Positions 38,393 through 49,835 of a DNA stretch of 64,000 bases are shown one piece after another (position 1 is the first letter of the stretch; every line of letters starts with the position of its first letter). The translations under genes and the position numbers were made by a program. Origin of the DNA: Oscillospiraceae bacterium (GTDB lineage: Bacteria > Bacillota > Clostridia > Oscillospirales > Acutalibacteraceae); the NCBI GenBank assembly GCA_031262985.1, contig JAISGQ010000009.1, positions 25,646-89,645 on the forward strand, read 5' to 3'. Under the pieces are notes generated by a model that ran no database searches, was not told the origin of the DNA, and was given only the letters and a program-made list of their open reading frames with translations.

Positions 38393-40579
38393 TTGGTGAG
38401 TACGGCTCACGGTTGTCCGCCCGAAAGAGGAGGAAAAGCCGAAATACTCGCGCCTGCCGGAGGGATGCCGCAGTTAGTAGCGGCAGTTCGTTCGGGTGCA
38501 GGCGCGGTATATCTCGGCAATCACTCGCTCAACGCGCGGCGGGGAGCGGAAAATTTCAGCGAACAGGAGCTTTCTGAGGCGTCCTGTATATGCAAAGAGG
38601 CGGGAGTAAAAATCTACCTTGCCCTCAACACCCTCGTTCTTCCGAATGAGTACGGCGCGGCGTTGTCCTCCGCGGAGCTTGCCTGCAAGCTATCGCTCGA
38701 CGGAATCATCGTGCAGGACTTAGGGCTTGCCGCCCTAATTCGCAGGTGCGCCCCCGAAATGCCGCTCCACGCTTCTACTCAAATGACGGCTCACTCCCCC
38801 TCTGCCTTGAAGCTTCTCTCGGAGCTGGGCTTTTCCCGTGCGGTTCTCGCGCGGGAGCTGTCGCGGGAGGAGATAGCCGAGATTGTAACAAGCAGTCCCA
38901 TTGAGACGGAGGTTTTCGTACACGGAGCTTTGTGTATGTCCGTTTCGGGGCAGTGCTACTTCTCCTCCGTCTTAGGCGGGAGGAGCGGAAACAGGGGGAT
39001 GTGTGCCCAACCGTGCAGACTGCCCTTCACCTGCGGTGGAGCGCAGAACGTACTCAGCCTTCGGGATATGTCGTACATTTCGCATATCCGCGAGCTTTGT
39101 GAGGTAGGCGTTACCTCCCTTAAAATCGAGGGGAGGCTCAAACGTCCCGAGTATGTAGCGGCGGCGGTCACTGCCTGCCGCCTTGCGAGAGATTCGGGCA
39201 ATGTACCCGACACTCTCCGCGCTGACCTTGAATCTGTGTTTTCACGCTCAGGCTTCACCGACGGATACTACACCGCGCGGCGAGGTGCGAAGATGTTCGG
39301 TGTGAGGACAAAGAGTGATTCGGAAAACTCCTCTGCGGCTGTAAAAAGACTGCATGAGTTATATAAAAACCAGCTGCCCGTCGTACCTGTCAGTATGGTT
39401 TTCCGCGCGTTTTCGGGGGAGGAGATTTCCCTCTCCGCGTCCGATTGCGAGGAGAACACCGCCTCTGTCATAGGGCAGCAGGCGGAGAAGGCGATAAACA
39501 AGCCGCTTTCACACGACTACGCATTGTCCTGCCTGTCAAAGACGGGCGGCACGGTCTACAGATTGTCCGAGCTAAAGCTTAATTCGGACGGCATATGCGC
39601 CGTTTCCGGCAAGGAGCTTAACAGTCTTCGGCGGGAGGCGTTAGACGCACTCTCGTTAAAGCGGAAAGAGCGAACTCCCATACCCTTTTGCTCCACTGCC
39701 GAATACTCCGGCAATGCGGCACACAGCGCATCTCCGCCCTTGGAGGAGGAGAAACGCCGGCAGCTCGTGTTTGCCGATTCGCGCCAGCTACCCGACTGCT
39801 TGGAGGATTACAGTGGCGCGATATACTCAGTCAGTCTGCCTGTTGAAACCGACAGCGAGGTACTCGCGGCAGTTGGTAGGAGGCTTTCGGCGGCTGACAT
39901 AAAGCTTTTTACCGAAGCTCCGAGGGCGTTCTTCGGGCAGGAGGAGCGGTTACTCCTCCTCATGAAGAAGGCGGCGGACGCAGGCATAACCGATATAACG
40001 GTGCATAATATTGGGCAGATTGCACTCGCGCAGAAGGCGGGGCTTTCTCCCCACGGCGGCTTCGGGCTGAACGTCATATCACGGCACGCGCTTGCCGCCG
40101 CCGAGGATATGGGGCTGCACTCCTGCGAGATGAGCTTTGAAATGACGCTCGCTCAAATGAGGGAGATAAACTCCCCCTCCTCAGAAATGACAATCCCGTC
40201 GGCAGTCATAGTGTACGGACACCTCCCCCTCATGCTCACGCGGAACTGCCCCGCCGCACAGAACGGTCACTGCGGGAGGAGCAATCCTTCGCGTGGAGGA
40301 GAAAATCCCGCTTTCGATAGAGGTCTGTGCGAAATCACCGACCGACTGGGAAACAAGCTTCCTGTCAGGTGCGCATTCGGTTGCAGTGAGGTTTTCAACC
40401 CTATTCCCGTGAGTATTGTTGATAAAACAGACAAAATCCGCAATATAAACAGGTTTGTCGCGCGGTTTTATGTGGAAAACTATGTGGAAACGGGGAAAAT
40501 CCTTAGCGATATGATATGCGGTAAAACAGACAGTTTTAAAGGAGCGACACGCGGACTTTATTTTAAGGGTGTGCAGTGA
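38393..40579 (+). CDS. U32 family peptidase
   Basis: EILAPAGGMPQLVAAVRSGAGAVYLG; EVFVHGALCMSVSGQCYFSSVLGGRSGNRGMCAQPCR. Confidence 0.92.
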   Translation: MVSTAHGCPPERGGKAEILAPAGGMPQLVAAVRSGAGAVYLGNHSLNARRGAENFSEQELSEASCICKEAGVKIYLALNTLVLPNEYGAALSSAELACKLSLDGIIVQDLGLAALIRRCAPEMPLHASTQMTAHSPSALKLLSELGFSRAVLARELSREEIAEIVTSSPIETEVFVHGALCMSVSGQCYFSSVLGGRSGNRGMCAQPCRLPFTCGGAQNVLSLRDMSYISHIRELCEVGVTSLKIEGRLKRPEYVAAAVTACRLARDSGNVPDTLRADLESVFSRSGFTDGYYTARRGAKMFGVRTKSDSENSSAAVKRLHELYKNQLPVVPVSMVFRAFSGEEISLSASDCEENTASVIGQQAEKAINKPLSHDYALSCLSKTGGTVYRLSELKLNSDGICAVSGKELNSLRREALDALSLKRKERTPIPFCSTAEYSGNAAHSASPPLEEEKRRQLVFADSRQLPDCLEDYSGAIYSVSLPVETDSEVLAAVGRRLSAADIKLFTEAPRAFFGQEERLLLLMKKAADAGITDITVHNIGQIALAQKAGLSPHGGFGLNVISRHALAAAEDMGLHSCEMSFEMTLAQMREINSPSSEMTIPSAVIVYGHLPLMLTRNCPAAQNGHCGRSNPSRGGENPAFDRGLCEITDRLGNKLPVRCAFGCSEVFNPIPVSIVDKTDKIRNINRFVARFYVENYVETGKILSDMICGKTDSFKGATRGLYFKGVQ

Positions 40580-40627
40580 GTTACTGCTACGCGGATTATT
40601 GCTCTTCTGAAAGGATATACAAGAAGA

Positions 40628-41095
40628 ATGAAAATCGTCAATGTTCGAGCTAAGAATCAGCTTAAAATATCTCTCGTCAGAGAGAACGCGGTCATCCCGA
40701 AACGCGCCACAGAAGGCGCGGCGGGCATGGACTTGTGTGCCTGCATACAGGAATCTCTCATTTTGGAGGCAGGTAAGCGTGTGCTGATACCAACGGGTAT
40801 CGCCATAGAGATGCCCTCCTCCGACTACGCCGCTCTTGTATTGGGGAGGAGCGGACTGGGCATAAACTACGGAATAACGCTCTCCAACTCCGTCGGGCTG
40901 ATTGACAGCGACTACAGAGGAGAGATTCAGGTGGGACTGAGCAATTTCTCCGACGAGCCGTATACCATAGCTCCTAATGAGAGGATTGCACAGCTTGTGG
41001 TTATCAAAGTCGAGCAGCTTAAGATAAAGGCAGTCACCTCCCTGTCGGAGACTGTTAGAGGAGTAGGCGGGTTCGGCTCGAGCGGACAGGTGTAG
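40628..41095 (+). CDS. dut: dUTP diphosphatase
   Basis: EGAAGMDLCAC, GRSGLGINYGITLSNSVGLIDSDYRGEI, RGVGGFGSSG. Confidence 0.95.
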   Translation: MKIVNVRAKNQLKISLVRENAVIPKRATEGAAGMDLCACIQESLILEAGKRVLIPTGIAIEMPSSDYAALVLGRSGLGINYGITLSNSVGLIDSDYRGEIQVGLSNFSDEPYTIAPNERIAQLVVIKVEQLKIKAVTSLSETVRGVGGFGSSGQV

Positions 41096-41183
41096 ATAGT
41101 GCGGACACGAGTGCGTACCGCTCGAATTTCAATTAGTATTCATACCATATAGTCAGTATCTCATTTTCACATATTTTTTCGAG

Positions 41184-42596
41184 GTGATATCATTGAACCG
41201 CGGTAAATTGAAAAAACAGATAAAGGCATATTCGGCTCTGGCTCTTACGCTGGTAATGTGCGTTACTATTATAAGCTGCAACGGTTGCGCCTCCTTCGCT
41301 CAGCTTCGCGAGGGAGCGGAGTATTCCGATGTTTTCTCTGCGGTCTACAAGGATATTTTCGGAGAAGGCAGTCAGGTATACTACGAGCTTACGGTATCGT
41401 TGCCTCAGCACGCCAATTTTACTCCTTCGGAATACCGTCAGGGTTATTCCTCCCTCACAACGGAAAACCAGAGGACGGCATATAAATCTATGGAGGAGTC
41501 AATATTTCAGTTTACCAACGAGGGCGGCGGAAAGCTCGGCTACTTCAAGCTCAAGAACGCGAAAATCCCCCGTTTGACTTCCGCCGAGATATTTATGGTT
41601 AAGGAGGCGGTATTTGCCGACCATCCCGAGGCTTTTTGGCTTTACAGCAACTACTCTCTGTCGTATAATTTCAGAGACGGAGATTTTATCACTCTCTACA
41701 CCACCTGCGACTACAACACGGCGGTCAAGCGGGTTAGGGCGTTGGAGAACGCCGTCACGGAGTATCTCTCGCTTATCCCCTCCTCCGCAACGGAGTACGG
41801 ACGCGAGAAAATAATCCACGACAAGCTGGTGTTCGACTGCGACTACGACGAGAGTGCGTACAACGCCGATACAGCGGAGCTTTCAGATATGTCTCCCGAC
41901 CTCTCGAGTGCATACGGCGCACTTGTCAACCATAAGGCGATATGCGGGGGCTACAACTCCGCCATGAAGCTGCTCCTTCGGCAGGTAGGCATTGACTGCG
42001 GCAGTGTCTTGGGCAAGTCCGATGGGATAGGTCATGTGTGGAACACGGTAAAAATAGAGGGGGAATGGTATCATCTTGATGCCACATGGAACGACCCTAT
42101 CGCCGCAAATTCGGAGTTCCCGTTCACCTACAACTATTTCAATCTCACTACTAAGGAGATATCCTTTGACCATGAGATTTCAGGCGGCTTCGACCAATTG
42201 ACCGACGAGATTATCAAGAGCGAAAAGAGCGATGAGAACTACTACAACTTCCCATTGCCCGAGTGTACTGCCGATACCTTCAATTTCTTTAAGAAGGAAG
42301 CGGTGCTTGTCTCCTCGCTCAACAGGAAGGGAGCTTCTCAGATTACAAGCAAAATGACCGAATCGGCGAAGGAGGGCGAGCTGATTTTCTACGTCATGTT
42401 CGACGAAAACATAAACCCTCAGCAGGCATATACATGGCTTATGGGAAACAACTCCGCGTTGGAGACGGCAATGACAGACACAAACAAGAGCATTAAGAAT
42501 ATCGGAAGGATAGAGAAATGTTCCGTCTCCTACAGGGCGGACTCTTCCGAGACCATTTGGGCTAACGTTTTCGGAATAAAGATTACAATAAAGTAG
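41184..42596 (+). CDS. Transglutaminase-like (protease fold) secreted protein
   Basis: KAICGGYNSAMKLLLRQVGIDC ... GHVWNTVKIEGEWYHLDATWND (Cys-His-Asp). Confidence 0.85.
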   Translation: MISLNRGKLKKQIKAYSALALTLVMCVTIISCNGCASFAQLREGAEYSDVFSAVYKDIFGEGSQVYYELTVSLPQHANFTPSEYRQGYSSLTTENQRTAYKSMEESIFQFTNEGGGKLGYFKLKNAKIPRLTSAEIFMVKEAVFADHPEAFWLYSNYSLSYNFRDGDFITLYTTCDYNTAVKRVRALENAVTEYLSLIPSSATEYGREKIIHDKLVFDCDYDESAYNADTAELSDMSPDLSSAYGALVNHKAICGGYNSAMKLLLRQVGIDCGSVLGKSDGIGHVWNTVKIEGEWYHLDATWNDPIAANSEFPFTYNYFNLTTKEISFDHEISGGFDQLTDEIIKSEKSDENYYNFPLPECTADTFNFFKKEAVLVSSLNRKGASQITSKMTESAKEGELIFYVMFDENINPQQAYTWLMGNNSALETAMTDTNKSIKNIGRIEKCSVSYRADSSETIWANVFGIKITIK

Positions 42597-42653
42597 AGAA
42601 ACGACACATTCCGACTGCCCGAAAGAAAGTTAATTTGAAAGGTACGTTTTTAT

Positions 42654-43229
42654 ATGAAGATTATTTTAGCATCAGCCTCAAAGGAGAGAGCGGCACTACT
42701 CAGGAGTGCGGGCTTTCGGTTTGAAGTATACAAGTCGCATATAGACGAAACCTTAGTGACAGGCAAGAGCTTGCCTCCCGCTGAGGTCGCACGGGCACTC
42801 GCCGCCCAGAAGGCGGTAGCCGCCTTCGCGCAGCATCCCCACGACGTTGTCATGGGGGCGGACACCCTTGTGTGCATAGACGGAGTAATCTTCGGACAGC
42901 CCAAAAACAGAGAGGACGCAAAGCGGATGCTCCGCACGCTTTCGGGTACTTTCCACGAGGTTTATACGGGCGTGCACTTCTGCGGCGACTACATAGAGCT
43001 GAGCTTCTCCGAACGCACGGTGGTGGAGTTCTACGAGCTGAGCGAGAGGGAGATTGACCGCTACCTCGACATTGAGGGAGACGAGTACCTGCGCCACCCC
43101 GGAGCGTACAGCGTAAACGGACCGAGTTCGATTTTCATTGAGCGTATTAACGGAGATATAAATAACTGCAAGGGGCTACCCATAGGGCTTACCGTGCGCA
43201 AGCTCCGCGACTGCGGATTCAGGATATAG
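42654..43229 (+). CDS. maf: Maf-family nucleotide pyrophosphatase
   Basis: IILASASKERAALLRSAGFRFEV; GADTLVCIDG. Confidence 0.93.
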   Translation: MKIILASASKERAALLRSAGFRFEVYKSHIDETLVTGKSLPPAEVARALAAQKAVAAFAQHPHDVVMGADTLVCIDGVIFGQPKNREDAKRMLRTLSGTFHEVYTGVHFCGDYIELSFSERTVVEFYELSEREIDRYLDIEGDEYLRHPGAYSVNGPSSIFIERINGDINNCKGLPIGLTVRKLRDCGFRI

Positions 43230-43622
43230 CGGGGAGTGCAGGCGCACAATTACACATACAGGCATATTGCCGCATATGAACATAACTCTGCCTCGTGTGT
43301 GTTTTGGTTTTGCTGTTTTAGGCAAACAATCCAATATCTTGCGTAATTTCTTTCAAAACAATTTACATCTTGTAGTTGAGTATTATGCAAACTTGTGATA
43401 TAATCATCAAGATGGGTAGTATGTCGTAATATGAGATTTTTCAGACATCCATGTTGTTTTTTTGCATACATATGCAATCTTAAATTTGTCGCAACGCGCC
43501 TTTTCGCTCCGTGAGGAGGAGCAACCCTCCCTTTTCGCGAAAACGCTTTGATTATAAAAATCCCTAGTAGGGGAGCAGAAAAAATAAAAAACAGTTGAAC
43601 TTTAAAAGGAGAGCATAATAAT

Positions 43623-44633
43623 ATGAATATTTGGGCAAGGGATATAGGAATAGATTTAGGCACGGCAAACACGCTTGTATATATTAAGGGTAAGGGAATC
43701 GTCATGAGAGAGCCGTCGGTTGTCGCCGTTGACATTCTCACCGACGAGGTTCTCGCAGTGGGAACACAGGCGAAGGAGATGATAGGTCGTACTCCCGGCT
43801 CTATAGTTGCCGTTCGACCTCTCAAGGACGGAGTTATCGCCGACTTTGATATTACCGCCACAATGCTCCAATACTTCATAAAGAAGGCTGTCAAAACTAA
43901 TCTTTTCTCCCGCCCGAGAGTTGTAATATGTATCCCCTCCGGCGTTACGGAGGTTGAGAAGCGTGCTGTTGAGAACGCCACGAGGAAGGCGGGCGGCGGC
44001 AGTGTCGATCTCATAGAAGAGCCTATGGCGGCGGCAATCGGTTCGGGACTTCCTGTGTCTGAGGCTACAGGCAGCATGGTAGTTGACATCGGCGGCGGCA
44101 CATCGGAGGTTGCCGTAATCTCCCTCGGCGACATTGTCACCTCCCAATCGGTTAGAGTGGCGGGCGACCGCTTCGACGAGGCTATCATCTCTTATGTAAA
44201 GAAGAAGTACAACCTCCTCATAGGCGAGAGAACCGCCGAGGAGATAAAGGTGAAAATCGGCTCGGCTTTCCCCTACGAGGGGGAGGAGGGCATGGCGATA
44301 AAGGGCAGAAACCTCGTTGACGGACTGCCGAAAAACGTGGTTATCTCCGCCGCCGAGGTTCGCGAGGCACTTGCCGACCCAATCTCCAGCATTATAGACG
44401 CAATTAAGGGTACTCTCGAAAAAACTCCGCCTGAGCTTTCGGCAGATATTATCGACCACGGAATTATGCTCACAGGCGGCGGCGCGTTACTGCGCGGCTT
44501 CGACAAGCTTGTCGCTCAGGAGACAGGTATGCCGGTGTATATCGCCGAGCGTCCTCTTGACTGCGTTGTTGACGGAACGGGCAAGCGGCTTGACATAATC
44601 ATGCCGGACTCCTACCTCAGGGCGAGAAGATAA
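43623..44633 (+). CDS. mreB: Rod shape-determining protein MreB
   Basis: [44 protein letters not shown]. Confidence 0.96.
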   Translation: MNIWARDIGIDLGTANTLVYIKGKGIVMREPSVVAVDILTDEVLAVGTQAKEMIGRTPGSIVAVRPLKDGVIADFDITATMLQYFIKKAVKTNLFSRPRVVICIPSGVTEVEKRAVENATRKAGGGSVDLIEEPMAAAIGSGLPVSEATGSMVVDIGGGTSEVAVISLGDIVTSQSVRVAGDRFDEAIISYVKKKYNLLIGERTAEEIKVKIGSAFPYEGEEGMAIKGRNLVDGLPKNVVISAAEVREALADPISSIIDAIKGTLEKTPPELSADIIDHGIMLTGGGALLRGFDKLVAQETGMPVYIAERPLDCVVDGTGKRLDIIMPDSYLRARR

Positions 44634-44776
44634 CCGAGGGAGCGGCTATGAGAGTTGCGGGAAAACGCATTCAAGATTGAGATAATGTATAGCCGCAAGG
44701 AAGAAACCCCTTGCGGCATATGTTGATTTAAGGTAAAAACTGTAAATCCTATAACCACAGGAAAGGAACAGGAAAT

Positions 44777-45700
44777 ATGAAGGATATTTTCAAAGGACGC
44801 AGCTTTAAAATAGTAATCGCCTCCACTATAATCATAATCGGCATTATGATGTACTCCGCCAGCGTTTCGGGGGAGCAGAACGCCCTTGCCTCTATCGCCA
44901 CATTTATCACCACTCCCATACAGAAGCTCAGCGCGTTAATTTCGGGAGGAATCGGCAGCTTCACCAATCAGTTTGAGGACGTGGACTCCATAAAGGCGGA
45001 AAACGAACTGCTTGAGAAGAAGGTTCGCGAGCTTATCGCACAGACAGTCGATTACGACGACATAAAGCAGGAGAACGAGCGTCTGCGCGAAATACTCGGG
45101 CTCAAAGAGGCGAATCCCGACTACGCCTTCCTCGATGCCACGGTAATCTCACGTGACACCACAGATGTATTCCATACCTTTATTATAGATAAAGGCTCGT
45201 TGCAGGACGTCAGCCTGTACGACCCTGTGATTACGCAGGACGGGCTTGTGGGTTACGTCTCGCAGGTAGGACCGGTGTCGTGCAAGGTCACGACTATCCT
45301 CTCTACCGCCAGCAGTATAGGAGCTGTTGACCGCCGCACCCGCGACGGAGGAGTGTTAAGCGGAAACCTTGAAATGTCGAGCTTGGGCAACGCCAAGCTG
45401 AGCTACCTCGCCAGAGACTGCGATGTGGCGGTAGGCGACATCATCGTTACATCGGGACTGGGCGGGATATTCCCGAAGAATCTCGTCATAGGAGAGGTTC
45501 TCGAGATTAAGCCGGAGGCGCAGGATATCTCCCTCTACGCCATCATAAAGCCGAGAGCGGATATTGTCGGCTGCACCGAGGTCTACATAATAACGAATTT
45601 CGAGGGACAAGGAGCAGTCGTAGACGGAGAACTCGCCGACATTATGCCTCCTCAGACGCAGGGGGATACCTCCTCCGATACGGAAAGCACAGCGGAGTAG
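44777..45700 (+). CDS. mreC: Rod shape-determining protein MreC
   Basis: Position after mreB; coiled coil ENELLEKKVRELIAQ...ENERLREILGLKEANPDYAFLDATVISRD. Confidence 0.92.
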   Translation: MKDIFKGRSFKIVIASTIIIIGIMMYSASVSGEQNALASIATFITTPIQKLSALISGGIGSFTNQFEDVDSIKAENELLEKKVRELIAQTVDYDDIKQENERLREILGLKEANPDYAFLDATVISRDTTDVFHTFIIDKGSLQDVSLYDPVITQDGLVGYVSQVGPVSCKVTTILSTASSIGAVDRRTRDGGVLSGNLEMSSLGNAKLSYLARDCDVAVGDIIVTSGLGGIFPKNLVIGEVLEIKPEAQDISLYAIIKPRADIVGCTEVYIITNFEGQGAVVDGELADIMPPQTQGDTSSDTESTAE

Positions 45701-45778
45701 CGGCAATACGAACCTGCGAACCTGCACTGCAAAACTGCAAACCTACCATTCTACAAGCCTTTTAGGGAGTGAATTTAT

Positions 45779-46300
45779 TTGAGGGCAATTCTGAAAAATA
45801 TCAAAATCAAATGGGTCGCGTATGCCCTTGAAATGGTTATCATATTTATTTTGCAGAACACTCCGGGGCTGATTCCTTCATTTTTGGGGCAAAAACCCAT
45901 GCTCCTCGTGATTTTTGCGGTGTCAATCGCAATATTCGAGGGAGACGTGGCGGGAGTGAGCTTCGGCATCGCGGCAGGCGCGTTAATGGACTTGACCGCA
46001 AGCTCGGTTTTTGGGTTCTACACCCTCATTATGATGTTAGTCGGCTACGCGGCGGGCATCTGCGTAATTTATCTAATGCGTAACAATCTCGTCTCCTGCA
46101 TCGTTCTGTCCACAGCGGGAGTGTTCTTTCTAAGCTTTGTTCAGTGGCTCTTTGAGTTTGCCATATGGGGCGATGCCGGCACGTGGTACTTTTTGTACGG
46201 AGTGATTCTCCCGAGGATGATTTACTCCGCCGCGCTTACCCCCGTTGCGTACTACTTCAACCGCTCGCTTGCGGCTCACCTCTCCTCCGACACAGAGTAG
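45779..46300 (+). CDS. mreD: Rod shape-determining protein MreD
   Basis: Small multi-TM protein between mreC and PBP2. Confidence 0.85.
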   Translation: MRAILKNIKIKWVAYALEMVIIFILQNTPGLIPSFLGQKPMLLVIFAVSIAIFEGDVAGVSFGIAAGALMDLTASSVFGFYTLIMMLVGYAAGICVIYLMRNNLVSCIVLSTAGVFFLSFVQWLFEFAIWGDAGTWYFLYGVILPRMIYSAALTPVAYYFNRSLAAHLSSDTE

Positions 46301-46442
46301 GAGTAGAAGCAGGGGCGGCAAACCGCTTTAGCGTGGTGTACATAATTTCTAAATAATTTGTTAATTAATACATTATACGTTTTTCACATTGTTGTGTTAG
46401 TATATCAGTGTCGGTCAAGTTTTTCGGAAAGGAGCGTTTATT

Positions 46443-48488
46443 TTGGAAGATACCAGACTTTTAAACAAGCGGTTGTTTACAGCGGTAGGCATTACTATAG
46501 CCGTTTTGTGCTTTTATTTTATAATGCTCATGCGTATACAGATTGCGGGAGAGACACAGTACAGAACCGAGGCTATCAAGAGAACCGCACCTGAAATAAG
46601 CGTCACATCCGCGCGCGGAGAGATAGTAGACCGCTATGGACGCGCCATAGCGAAAAACCGACTGGGCTACTCTGTGGTATTCACACGTGCGCAGCTCCCC
46701 AAGGGCAAGGAAAACGAAACGATATGGCGGCTTACCAACCTCCTCTCAGAGATGGGGGAGGAGTGGATAGACACCTGCCCTATCGTTATAGACAAGAACG
46801 GTTACGCCTCCTTCACCGATGAGACGCTCAAAACGGTTGACAAGATGAAGACCAAGCTCCAGCTCCAGAAGTACGCAACGGCGCAGAACTGCCTCGACAC
46901 CATGTGTGCCGACTACGAGCTGGACGGAATACCTATAGACGTTGCGCGTACAATAATGGGCGTTCGTTTGGAGATGGACTTAGCCGCCTTCTCCAGCTCA
47001 AACCCCTACACCTTCGCAACCGACATTTCCCTCGAGGCTATGCAGAAAATCAAGGAAAACAGTGCCACGCTCAAGGGTGTGGACATTGTCGTCGTCCCCA
47101 TAAGGGAGTACGCCGACGGCACTATAGCTCCCCATATCATAGGAAACACAGGTCCTATTTTCGCTGAGGAGTACGAACAGCTGAGCAAGATGGGCTACAA
47201 GATGACCGATATCGTGGGACGATTCGGCATTGAGTCTAAGTACGAAAGCGAACTTAAAGGCACTGACGGCAGAAAAAAGGTAAAGCGTGACGACGACGGA
47301 AACATAGTTTATGAGGAGTACACAAGAGATGCACAGCCGGGCAACACCATAGTCCTCACCATAGACTCCGAGCTTCAGAAGCTGGCGCAGAAGTCGCTCG
47401 GAAATACCATAACCTCCATCGCCAAAAAGGGAGGCTTCACAACGGGACGGGATGCCGACTCCGGCGCGGTTGTGGTCATGAACTGCCGCACCTTCGAGGT
47501 GCTTGCGCTTGTCACATACCCGTCATTCAATTTAAGCAGCTACAATGAGGACTACGACAGCCTTGTCAAGGTTCCCGCAAAGCCGCTTTTCAACCGCGCA
47601 CTAAACGGAATATACGCACCCGGTTCTACCTTCAAGCCCTCAGTGGCACTCGCCGGCTTGCAGGAGGGAGTTATCACCCGAAGCTCGATGATTACCTGCA
47701 ACAAGAAGTATGTGCTCACAGAGTACAACAACTTCACACTTCGCTGTCTGGGTACTCACGGCTCGATTAACGTAACCACCGCACTCTCGAAGTCGTGCAA
47801 CGTATTTTTCTACCACACCGGCTATGAGCTTGGTATAACGCGGCTCAACGACTACTGCCGCCAGTTAGGGTTGGGAGTTGTCACAGGCGTTGGTTTGGGC
47901 GAATCGAAAGGCGTTCTCGCCGGACGTGAGGAACGCGAATCGAGAGAGGAAAACTGGTTCGCCGCTGATACACTCACCGCCGCTATCGGGCAGAACGACA
48001 ACCGTTTTACTCCCATGCAGCTTTGCGCCTACATCGCAACAATAGCCAACGGAGGAACGCGCTACGAGTCGAGGATAATCAAGACGATAAAGAGCTTTGA
48101 CTACTCAAAGACAATACTGGAGGACACCTCCGATCGCCCGAAAATACTCAACAACCTAAACGTGCAGCCCATCAACCTAAAGTACGTTAAGGAAGGACTG
48201 CTCTCCGTTACTCAGGAAGGTACTGCTTCGGCTGTTTTCTCCAACTACGGCGTTCGCGTCGGAGGTAAGACAGGTACTGCCGAAACGACCAAAACTGCTA
48301 CTGCAAACGCGATATTCCTCGCCTTCGCCCCCTACGACAACCCCGAGATTGCGATAGCTATCATAGGTGAGAAGTGCGGACACGGAAGCGAGATGACGCA
48401 GACTGCGAGAGATATTTTCGATGAGTACTTCTTCTCCGAAAAGACCAGCGGATATGAAATGCTTCCCGACGGACAGATTGTCAAATAG
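46443..48488 (+). CDS. mrdA: Penicillin-binding protein 2 transpeptidase
   Basis: GSTFKPSVALAGL (SxxK), SKSCNVFF (SxN), KTGTAE (KTG). Confidence 0.93.
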   Translation: MEDTRLLNKRLFTAVGITIAVLCFYFIMLMRIQIAGETQYRTEAIKRTAPEISVTSARGEIVDRYGRAIAKNRLGYSVVFTRAQLPKGKENETIWRLTNLLSEMGEEWIDTCPIVIDKNGYASFTDETLKTVDKMKTKLQLQKYATAQNCLDTMCADYELDGIPIDVARTIMGVRLEMDLAAFSSSNPYTFATDISLEAMQKIKENSATLKGVDIVVVPIREYADGTIAPHIIGNTGPIFAEEYEQLSKMGYKMTDIVGRFGIESKYESELKGTDGRKKVKRDDDGNIVYEEYTRDAQPGNTIVLTIDSELQKLAQKSLGNTITSIAKKGGFTTGRDADSGAVVVMNCRTFEVLALVTYPSFNLSSYNEDYDSLVKVPAKPLFNRALNGIYAPGSTFKPSVALAGLQEGVITRSSMITCNKKYVLTEYNNFTLRCLGTHGSINVTTALSKSCNVFFYHTGYELGITRLNDYCRQLGLGVVTGVGLGESKGVLAGREERESREENWFAADTLTAAIGQNDNRFTPMQLCAYIATIANGGTRYESRIIKTIKSFDYSKTILEDTSDRPKILNNLNVQPINLKYVKEGLLSVTQEGTASAVFSNYGVRVGGKTGTAETTKTATANAIFLAFAPYDNPEIAIAIIGEKCGHGSEMTQTARDIFDEYFFSEKTSGYEMLPDGQIVK

Positions 48489-48500
48489 AAAATAGTGATT

Positions 48501-48539
48501 GGAGGTGAAGCAGATTTGAGTTTGCTTCACCTCCTTTTT
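48501..48539 (+). terminator. Terminator after mrdA
   Basis: GGAGGTGAAGCA ... TGCTTCACCTCC then TTTTT. Confidence 0.85.
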
Positions 48540-48681
48540 CATTAACATATTTTTCCACACAAAAAATCGCACAGGAATCGGAGTTGTCCACTTTTTCCAC
48601 ATAACTTTCCACATTAGAGAGAAAAATTTTCGGAAATTTTTGTAAAAGTCTTGCTCAAACGTCAAATTTATGTGATACTTA

Positions 48682-48838
48682 TACTGCTCCGCATTTAAAA
48701 GCATTGTTAGATTTGCGAGGATTTTTTTCGTCTGACAAGGCAGACGACGCCGGCTTGCTGGACGCAAGTCAAGGAGGATAACGAAGTCAGAGGAAAAAAA
48801 GACCGCAAAGATACAATGGTTTTAAACGCGGAGCAGTA
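48682..48838. repeat. Palindromic repeat family 1, copy B (157 bp, inverted)
   Basis: TACTGCTCCGCATTTAAAAGCATTG ... CAATGGTTTTAAACGCGGAGCAGTA. Confidence 0.87.
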
Positions 48839-48919
48839 TTATAAGTGCGGAGTAGTACTAATAGTCTTGTATGCAAGTGCTATCTGCAAGTGCTATATGT
48901 AAAGAGGGTGGAATAATTT

Positions 48920-49816
48920 ATGTCAAGGATTTGCTCCTCGTGCGGACAATACTTTGACGGCGTGATATGCGAACACTGCGACAGTAAGAATAAACGCGCC
49001 GTTCCAACGATAATTACAGTCAAGCGTCCTGTCAAAAATTCGGAGACTAAGCCGCCTCCCAAGCCCGAGTCGTTCTGGGAGCGATGGAGGAGGAAGCTCT
49101 CCCTCCTGCTTGTAAAGAGAAGGGAGGAGAGTGAGGCAAAGGAGGCAAAGGAAGCAAGTGCGGCAGACCAATCGGAGGGAGAAACTCCGCTCACCCCTCT
49201 GCTCGACTCCCTCAGTGAGTGCGGGAGGGCAATCGGCTACTACCTCTCCGGCGCGGCGCGGCAGACGGTGCAGTTTGTGGTCAGCGCGAAGGGCAGATAC
49301 GCGTGGATATTTCTGGGCTTTCTGTGCTTCCTCGTCCCGCTGTTTATGGGCGTGTCTCTCACACTGCTGACAGCGGCGGGCGCGGAGGAAGGCTTGCTTG
49401 CCTCTATCGCAGAGGCGTTTTCGGTGCGGTTTGTGTCATTTCTGATAAACAGCTTGATTCTCTGGGCGGAGCTTTCCGCGCTGCTTTTTCTCCTCCTGCG
49501 CTTTCAGGCGTTCGTCATGAAGGGGAGGTTCAAGTCGCGCGAGGTCATAAGCCTGATAACCGTAGCACAGCTCCCGCTTATAGTGTGGGGAGTGCCGTGT
49601 ATGCTCTCCCTGCTCATCTCTCCGTTTGTAACGCTGATTTTCTTCGCGCTTTCCGTTTTTCAGCTGATAACCGTCCTCTATATGGGCGTGGAGTACGCGT
49701 TCTTCGACCGCCGCAAGGGAGTGTTCAATCAGTTTTTCATTTTGGTTTTAATTTTTCTCATATTTGCGCTGTTGCTTATCTTCTCCTTACTTGGAGGATA
49801 CGGCGGGGCAGTTTAA
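48920..49816 (+). CDS. Zinc-ribbon multi-TM (Yip1-like) membrane protein
   Basis: MSRICSSCGQYFDGVICEHCDSK then several TM segments. Confidence 0.65.
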   Translation: MSRICSSCGQYFDGVICEHCDSKNKRAVPTIITVKRPVKNSETKPPPKPESFWERWRRKLSLLLVKRREESEAKEAKEASAADQSEGETPLTPLLDSLSECGRAIGYYLSGAARQTVQFVVSAKGRYAWIFLGFLCFLVPLFMGVSLTLLTAAGAEEGLLASIAEAFSVRFVSFLINSLILWAELSALLFLLLRFQAFVMKGRFKSREVISLITVAQLPLIVWGVPCMLSLLISPFVTLIFFALSVFQLITVLYMGVEYAFFDRRKGVFNQFFILVLIFLIFALLLIFSLLGGYGGAV

Positions 49817-49835
49817 CAGTAATTTTATAGTTAAT

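Noticed and set aside
43250-44459. Long minus-strand ORFs (312 and 267 aa) opposite mreB
   Set aside because: Antisense shadow of mreB codon usage.
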